Shown here piece by piece: positions 26,916 through 30,542 of a stretch of DNA of 30,542 nt (positions are counted from its first letter, which is position 1; every line of letters starts with the position of its first letter). The notes beneath the pieces were generated by a model. The model did not search any database. It saw only the letters and a list, made by a program, of their open reading frames with translations, and was not told the origin of the DNA. The DNA is from Methanobacterium sp. GTDB taxonomy: Archaea > Methanobacteriota > Methanobacteria > Methanobacteriales > Methanobacteriaceae. A program made the position numbers and the translations under genes. The DNA lies in assembly GCA_012838205.1 (NCBI GenBank), contig DUPR01000001.1:1-30542 (forward strand), written 5' to 3'.

Positions 26916-27061
26916 ATGTGATACATATCTGAAATAATAAATGATTTATACTACTCGCATCATATATGACTAATAGTAAATGATTATTAAGATGTGTTGA
27001 TGAAAAAAATTTTCAACTCAATACACCTTAAAAGGCACGATTTCTTTGAAGGTGGATAAAT

Positions 27062-27229
27062 ATGGATGAAAAAGGTCAAATTAGTGCAGAAATGATACTG
27101 CTTATTGGTGCTATTCTAGTTATTGTAATTATTGCAGGTATTTTCGTATTAGATATTACCGACTCTGTTGCTGGAAACATTACTAAAGTTGTAGAAACTG
27201 CAAGGGATAATACAATTAATAGGATGTAA
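27062..27229 (+). CDS. Class III signal peptide pilin 3 (55 residues)
   Basis: A very short prepilin that falls below usual ORF cut-offs. The leader is only 'MDEKG', followed by '[19 protein letters not shown]', a canonical class III (EppA) motif with Gln1, Ser3 and Glu5. A tail of about 25 residues contains one sequon (NIT). AGGTGG lies seven nt before the ATG. It is less similar to pilins 1 and 2 than these are to each other. It lies after the IS remnant, so it may once have belonged to the same operon. Its stop is seven nt from the stop of the convergent AglB-like gene, leaving no room for separate terminators. Confidence 0.85.
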   Translation: MDEKGQISAEMILLIGAILVIVIIAGIFVLDITDSVAGNITKVVETARDNTINRM

Positions 27230-27236
27230 TTTTTTG

Positions 27237-29465
27237 TTATTTTAATCCCCAAACAGTTACGCCTTTATTTGCATATAAAGGTTTATAAATCGTTGAGTTG
27301 CTCTTTTCAAGAACTAACTTGGTGAAGATGGAATTTTCAAATCTTTTATCCATGACCACTGCCTTTTTATCATCAATTATGAATATACAAAAATCACTAT
27401 TAGAATCCATATAAATCTTTTCTGAGCTTCTATTTTTAACATAACCCACACAATATGGTGTTTTATTTTTCCAAACAACATTTTTAGTTTTAATATCCCA
27501 CATAACATCATTAGAAAAAATGAATAAATCACCTTTCTTTTCTACATCCCCCACAGAGTAAGTGTAATTATTGGTGCGTCTTTCTTGGAAGTTCCACTCC
27601 CCAAACTCAAAAGTCCAAAACCCATGAACAATATCATTATCATAGGTGACTAAAACCATTGGTGATGGATTTTCAGGATGTGTTAATTTTAAAATTTCTT
27701 CCACTTGATGATCTTGGAAATTGTAGTGATTAATAAGTAATTCTTTGGCATCAGACCGTTGAAGACCTAATATATTATTCATTACCTCCACAGTTTTTGT
27801 TGTGTTTTTTATACTCATATTTATCTTGATAAAACCTTGATCCCCGGTAGTGGTGATCATTTGGAGAATTCCTGCAGAAAGACTTTCATTATCTGTAGAA
27901 AATGATCTAGAAATCCAGTAATTCCGGGATGTGCTTGGAGATTTGTCTTTAAATGGATATAAATTATCATAGTTACGCGCTGATAACGTTTCTATATAAC
28001 CCATTCTACCATCTTGAACAACAGAACGATCAGCAATAGCCGTGCATACATGACCAAAACTCCAATCAGTTACAATAACCGTATTTTTGGTTGTGTTATT
28101 TTTTATCCATATGGCTGCTTCCCAATAATCATCATCTATATTTGGAGTCGAGTAATTGTACATTTGTACATTAATTATTCCCGGAAGTAATGTTACAAAT
28201 AAAATAATAATAGCAAAAAAAGTTAAAACTGGTTTTTTTCTAAGAAAGAGAGTTTTTTCACTGTTTGCTAGGATATTTAAGTATTGGACTGAGATTCCAA
28301 TCATGAAACTTGTGCTAACAATCAGGGGAGGAACAATGAGCATGATAAATCTGTAACCTTGTGTTAAAGAAAAAATACCAGCAAAACCCCAAAATACTAA
28401 GAACGAAAACGATAACCAGTTCATTCGAGGTAGTATTCTATTTTGTAATGATTCATTTGATAGTATTCTGCCAATCCATATTATGCCTAATAATCCTGCG
28501 TAGATAGAGACTCCCAACACTGCAAGGAGTTCTTCCAAGAAAGGTGGACCCAATTCAGAAACCGAAATATAAATATTAGGCCAGTCCTGCCAGGATGCCC
28601 CGTATAAACCAATTAATTGCAAAGGAGAATATAGTAGTTTTATAATATTAATAAACCCGGTAAATAACCATACTAAAACTATAGTGGTGATTAAAAATAC
28701 TGAAAAACAGTACAGATGGTTTTTAAAATTTTCACCCTTAAAACTACTCCAAATAATGTGAATTGCCCAGAAAATGATTATGATATAAAATAAATATTGC
28801 CACCCACTCCAAGCCAAAGAAAACAGGAAAAGAGATAATCCTGAAAATATTGAAAAATAAATCCCTTTTTCGGTAGATTTATTTATATTATCAAATACTT
28901 CAAATAAAAACCAGACCACTAAAAAAGGAAATATTAAATTGAACATGTCAGTATCAAACCATCCTGGAACTGTGCGAGCGAAATAAAATGGAATAGTTAC
29001 TGTTAGCACACCTGCAGCAACTGCCCCGTACTGGTTAGTGAACCTACCCATAAATAAATAGGCTATGATTCCTGCCAAAGGCGCTATAAAAGCAGATAAC
29101 CAAAAACAGACAACTAGAAGAGGTATTTCGGTAAATAAATTCACGAATTTATAGATGAATGCTGTTAAATAAGCTATAAGAGGAGGGTAATCAAGGGGAA
29201 CTCCAGGATAATAGGAATGTAAATCCCATTGGACACCGTTAATAATGGCATCACCCATATATCCATGTTCTAATAGGTTTTTTGTTAAACGATAGTTGTA
29301 GTAGGAGTCCAACTCGATCATGTAAGGAAGACCGTTTTCATCTTGATAAAAACTTTTTTCAGCATCAGAATATCCGTCTAAATTAACGGCATCCAATCTC
29401 AAGAATAATCCAACCGAAAATATCAATAAAATAATCCCGATCCTAACCAAAAATTGTTTATTCAT
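27237..29465 (-). CDS. AglB/STT3-family oligosaccharyltransferase paralogue with altered WWDYG motif
   Basis: A 742-residue membrane enzyme with about 13 N-terminal helices and a C-terminal globular domain. It has the OST layout: the first-loop acidic residue in 'ELDSYYNYRL' (51-60), 'FDTDMFNLIFP' (170-180) and the external-loop-5 'SVSEL' (301-305), equivalent to TIxE. The family signature WWDYGH is replaced by DWSFGH (467-472), so the residues that read the +2 Ser/Thr of the acceptor sequon are changed. AglB normally moves a lipid-linked oligosaccharide to Asn of surface proteins. This copy may have unusual acceptor choice. ATG 29465 has GGGA about seven nt upstream and is preferred to the reading from 29480. 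A nearby TATA box supports an independent transcript. Confidence 0.82.
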   Translation of the reverse strand: MNKQFLVRIGIILLIFSVGLFLRLDAVNLDGYSDAEKSFYQDENGLPYMIELDSYYNYRLTKNLLEHGYMGDAIINGVQWDLHSYYPGVPLDYPPLIAYLTAFIYKFVNLFTEIPLLVVCFWLSAFIAPLAGIIAYLFMGRFTNQYGAVAAGVLTVTIPFYFARTVPGWFDTDMFNLIFPFLVVWFLFEVFDNINKSTEKGIYFSIFSGLSLFLFSLAWSGWQYLFYIIIIFWAIHIIWSSFKGENFKNHLYCFSVFLITTIVLVWLFTGFINIIKLLYSPLQLIGLYGASWQDWPNIYISVSELGPPFLEELLAVLGVSIYAGLLGIIWIGRILSNESLQNRILPRMNWLSFSFLVFWGFAGIFSLTQGYRFIMLIVPPLIVSTSFMIGISVQYLNILANSEKTLFLRKKPVLTFFAIIILFVTLLPGIINVQMYNYSTPNIDDDYWEAAIWIKNNTTKNTVIVTDWSFGHVCTAIADRSVVQDGRMGYIETLSARNYDNLYPFKDKSPSTSRNYWISRSFSTDNESLSAGILQMITTTGDQGFIKINMSIKNTTKTVEVMNNILGLQRSDAKELLINHYNFQDHQVEEILKLTHPENPSPMVLVTYDNDIVHGFWTFEFGEWNFQERRTNNYTYSVGDVEKKGDLFIFSNDVMWDIKTKNVVWKNKTPYCVGYVKNRSSEKIYMDSNSDFCIFIIDDKKAVVMDKRFENSIFTKLVLEKSNSTIYKPLYANKGVTVWGLK

Positions 29466-29503
29466 TTTGACTCCCGTCAATATTTACAGATAATTGGTGA
29501 AAT

Positions 29504-29515
29504 CTTATATATATG
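29504..29515 (-). promoter_or_regulatory. TATA box of the AglB-like gene
   Basis: On the minus strand the sequence reads CATATATATAAG. A start near 29485 would give a leader of about 20 nt containing the GGGA ribosome site. Confidence 0.5.
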
Positions 29516-29713
29516 AATATTGCTCTTAATCAGTTGGAGGTTAATAAAAAATAAAGGAAATTATCCATTGTCCCAATAATTTACTGGGATAATGCTACTC
29601 CTATTCTCAATACAATGTGTATTGGTAAAATGGTAAACTAGATTAGTGAGCATGAAGAAATAGTATGTCATCTCTAATATCTACCACAACAATAACACGA
29701 TAAATTGAGTTAT

Positions 29714-30361
29714 ATGTCGTTATTTAAAAATCCATGGGGCTCCAATGAGAAGACTAATTTTAGAAGTCGATTCTTTGGAGTGGGCACTGAAGAAGAGCTT
29801 AACCAGCCTAAAGTGCATGAAAATGTTACTCTGGGAGTTAGTTACAAATTCAGATCTAAACCTCCAGTAATAGGTAAAAATGCACTTCTCCGTTCCAACA
29901 CTGTGATCTACAATGATGTGGAAATTGGGAATGATTTTCAAACTGGACACGGAGTACTAATCCGGGAAAAGACTAAAATAGGGGACAAAGTACTCCTCGG
30001 CACTAATAGTGTCATCGAGGGCCATTGCGAAATTGGTAGCAATATCAGCATACAATCAAATGTTTACATCCCACAAAATACTTTAATTGAAGATCAAGTT
30101 TTCCTTGGACCTTGTTCATGCTTCACCAACGATCGTTATCCTTTACGAGCAACCTATGATCTTAAAGGACCAATAATAAGGAAAGGAGCATCAATTGGAG
30201 CAAATTCAACATTCCTTTCAGGAATTGAAGTGGGTGAAGGAGCCATGGTGGCTGCAGGGGCCATTGTGACTAGGGACGTGCCCCCATACTATCTGGCAAT
30301 AGGAGCACCTGCCAAACATAAACCCCTACCCAAACAATTCAAGAAACTGAATAAAATTTAG
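29714..30361 (+). CDS. Left-handed beta-helix acyltransferase (hexapeptide repeat)
   Basis: A 215-residue protein made of isoleucine-patch hexapeptide repeats: '[19 protein letters not shown]', '[19 protein letters not shown]', '[17 protein letters not shown]', and later '[20 protein letters not shown]' with the closing '[13 protein letters not shown]'. This matches WbpD/WxcM-N-type trimeric acetyltransferases that acetylate amino-sugars on nucleotide carriers. The His in 'FQTGHGVLI' is a possible catalytic base. It would modify a sugar used for surface glycans, consistent with the AglB-like gene and the following glycosyltransferase. ATG 29714 is preferred; a TTG at 29705 would add three residues. 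The ribosome site is weak. Confidence 0.87.
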   Translation: MSLFKNPWGSNEKTNFRSRFFGVGTEEELNQPKVHENVTLGVSYKFRSKPPVIGKNALLRSNTVIYNDVEIGNDFQTGHGVLIREKTKIGDKVLLGTNSVIEGHCEIGSNISIQSNVYIPQNTLIEDQVFLGPCSCFTNDRYPLRATYDLKGPIIRKGASIGANSTFLSGIEVGEGAMVAAGAIVTRDVPPYYLAIGAPAKHKPLPKQFKKLNKI

Positions 30362-30430
30362 ATACATTAACATTTGACTAGATTTATTTTTTAAAAAAAT
30401 ATACTTAAATATCCTCTTTTTTCTAAAAAC

Positions 30431-30440
30431 TTATATCTTT
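30431..30440 (+). promoter_or_regulatory. TATA-like element suggesting a leaderless transcript
   Basis: TTATATCTTT is centred about 25 nt upstream of the ATG at 30460, and no ribosome site precedes that ATG. The spacing fits transcription starting at or beside the start codon. Confidence 0.35.
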
Positions 30441-30459
30441 ATATCGCCAAATTCTATTC

Positions 30460-30542
30460 ATGGAAGTTTCTCTAATCATACCCATGTACAATGAGGAAGA
30501 AAACGTACTCATTACACTTGAAGAAGTTAAAAAAGTTTTAAA
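30460..30542 (+). CDS. Family 2 glycosyltransferase, N-terminal end (partial)
   Basis: The 27 codons present read '[19 protein letters not shown]' followed by a helix, the classic first beta-strand and loop of GT-A family 2 transferases that bind the nucleotide sugar. The gene runs off the right edge. In an archaeon it could be a dolichol-phosphate sugar synthase (AglD/DPM1-like) or another glycan-building enzyme. Its position next to the acyltransferase and the AglB-like gene supports a glycosylation role. Confidence 0.82.
   Translation, partial: MEVSLIIPMYNEEENVLITLEEVKKVL

Noticed and set aside
26720..26926. Minus-strand 68-residue ORF
   Set aside because: It lies antisense within the decayed transposase; its Phe/Tyr/Cys-rich composition is an artefact of the A-rich opposite strand.

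Overview
The window looks like chromosomal DNA of a methanogenic archaeon of the order Methanobacteriales, most likely Methanobacterium or a close relative. The base composition is AT-rich. Promoters carry archaeal TATA boxes, and many starts are preceded by GGAGG or AGGTGA ribosome binding sites. The gene families also fit: pyruvate carboxylase subunit A next to biotin protein ligase, an archaeal RtcA, an MTH_1914-type PLP enzyme, a DUF2070 membrane protein, archaeal RqcH, the OapABC/ArvABC set and class III (EppA-type) pilins. I see no rRNA, tRNA, CRISPR array or intact mobile element.

Layout. Positions 1-240 hold the tail of a cell-surface protein with Ig-like repeats. 0.3-3.6 kb: a METTL5-like methyltransferase (minus), then pycA and the biotin ligase that should activate its partner subunit (plus). 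3.6-6.4 kb (minus): a NYN-domain protein, a SelA-like PLP enzyme and RtcA. 6.4-10.7 kb (minus): a small acidic hypothetical, a PAP2 phosphatase/DedA pair and a 14-TM MFS exporter. 11-14.4 kb: a VOC protein, a 2[4Fe-4S] ferredoxin whose start codon is missing or frameshifted, a fumarase beta subunit/DUF6282 hydrolase/hypothetical cluster, and a zinc-ribbon membrane-anchored protein. An 800-bp gene-poor stretch follows.

15.2-19.5 kb: a DUF2070 protein, a three-helix EMC6-like small membrane protein and archaeal RqcH. 19.5-23 kb (minus): ArvA/OapA small GTPase, ArvB (DUF2073) and ArvC (zinc ribbon), a set linked to extracellular vesicle formation in haloarchaea. Just upstream lie an MBL-fold hydrolase and an unusual membrane-anchored Lys/Pro-rich protein with a PLD-like C-terminal domain. 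23.3-24.5 kb: an MJ1255-type glycosyltransferase.

24.6-30.5 kb is the most distinctive region, a pilin and glycosylation island. A putative winged-helix protein faces two tandem EppA-type pilins across a perfect 8-bp-arm palindrome. A decayed IS transposase follows, then a third tiny pilin, a divergent AglB/STT3 paralogue with an altered WWDYG motif, a left-handed beta-helix acyltransferase and the start of a family 2 glycosyltransferase. This suggests a cell-surface filament with its own glycosylation machinery and a candidate dedicated regulator. That functional link is inference from gene order.
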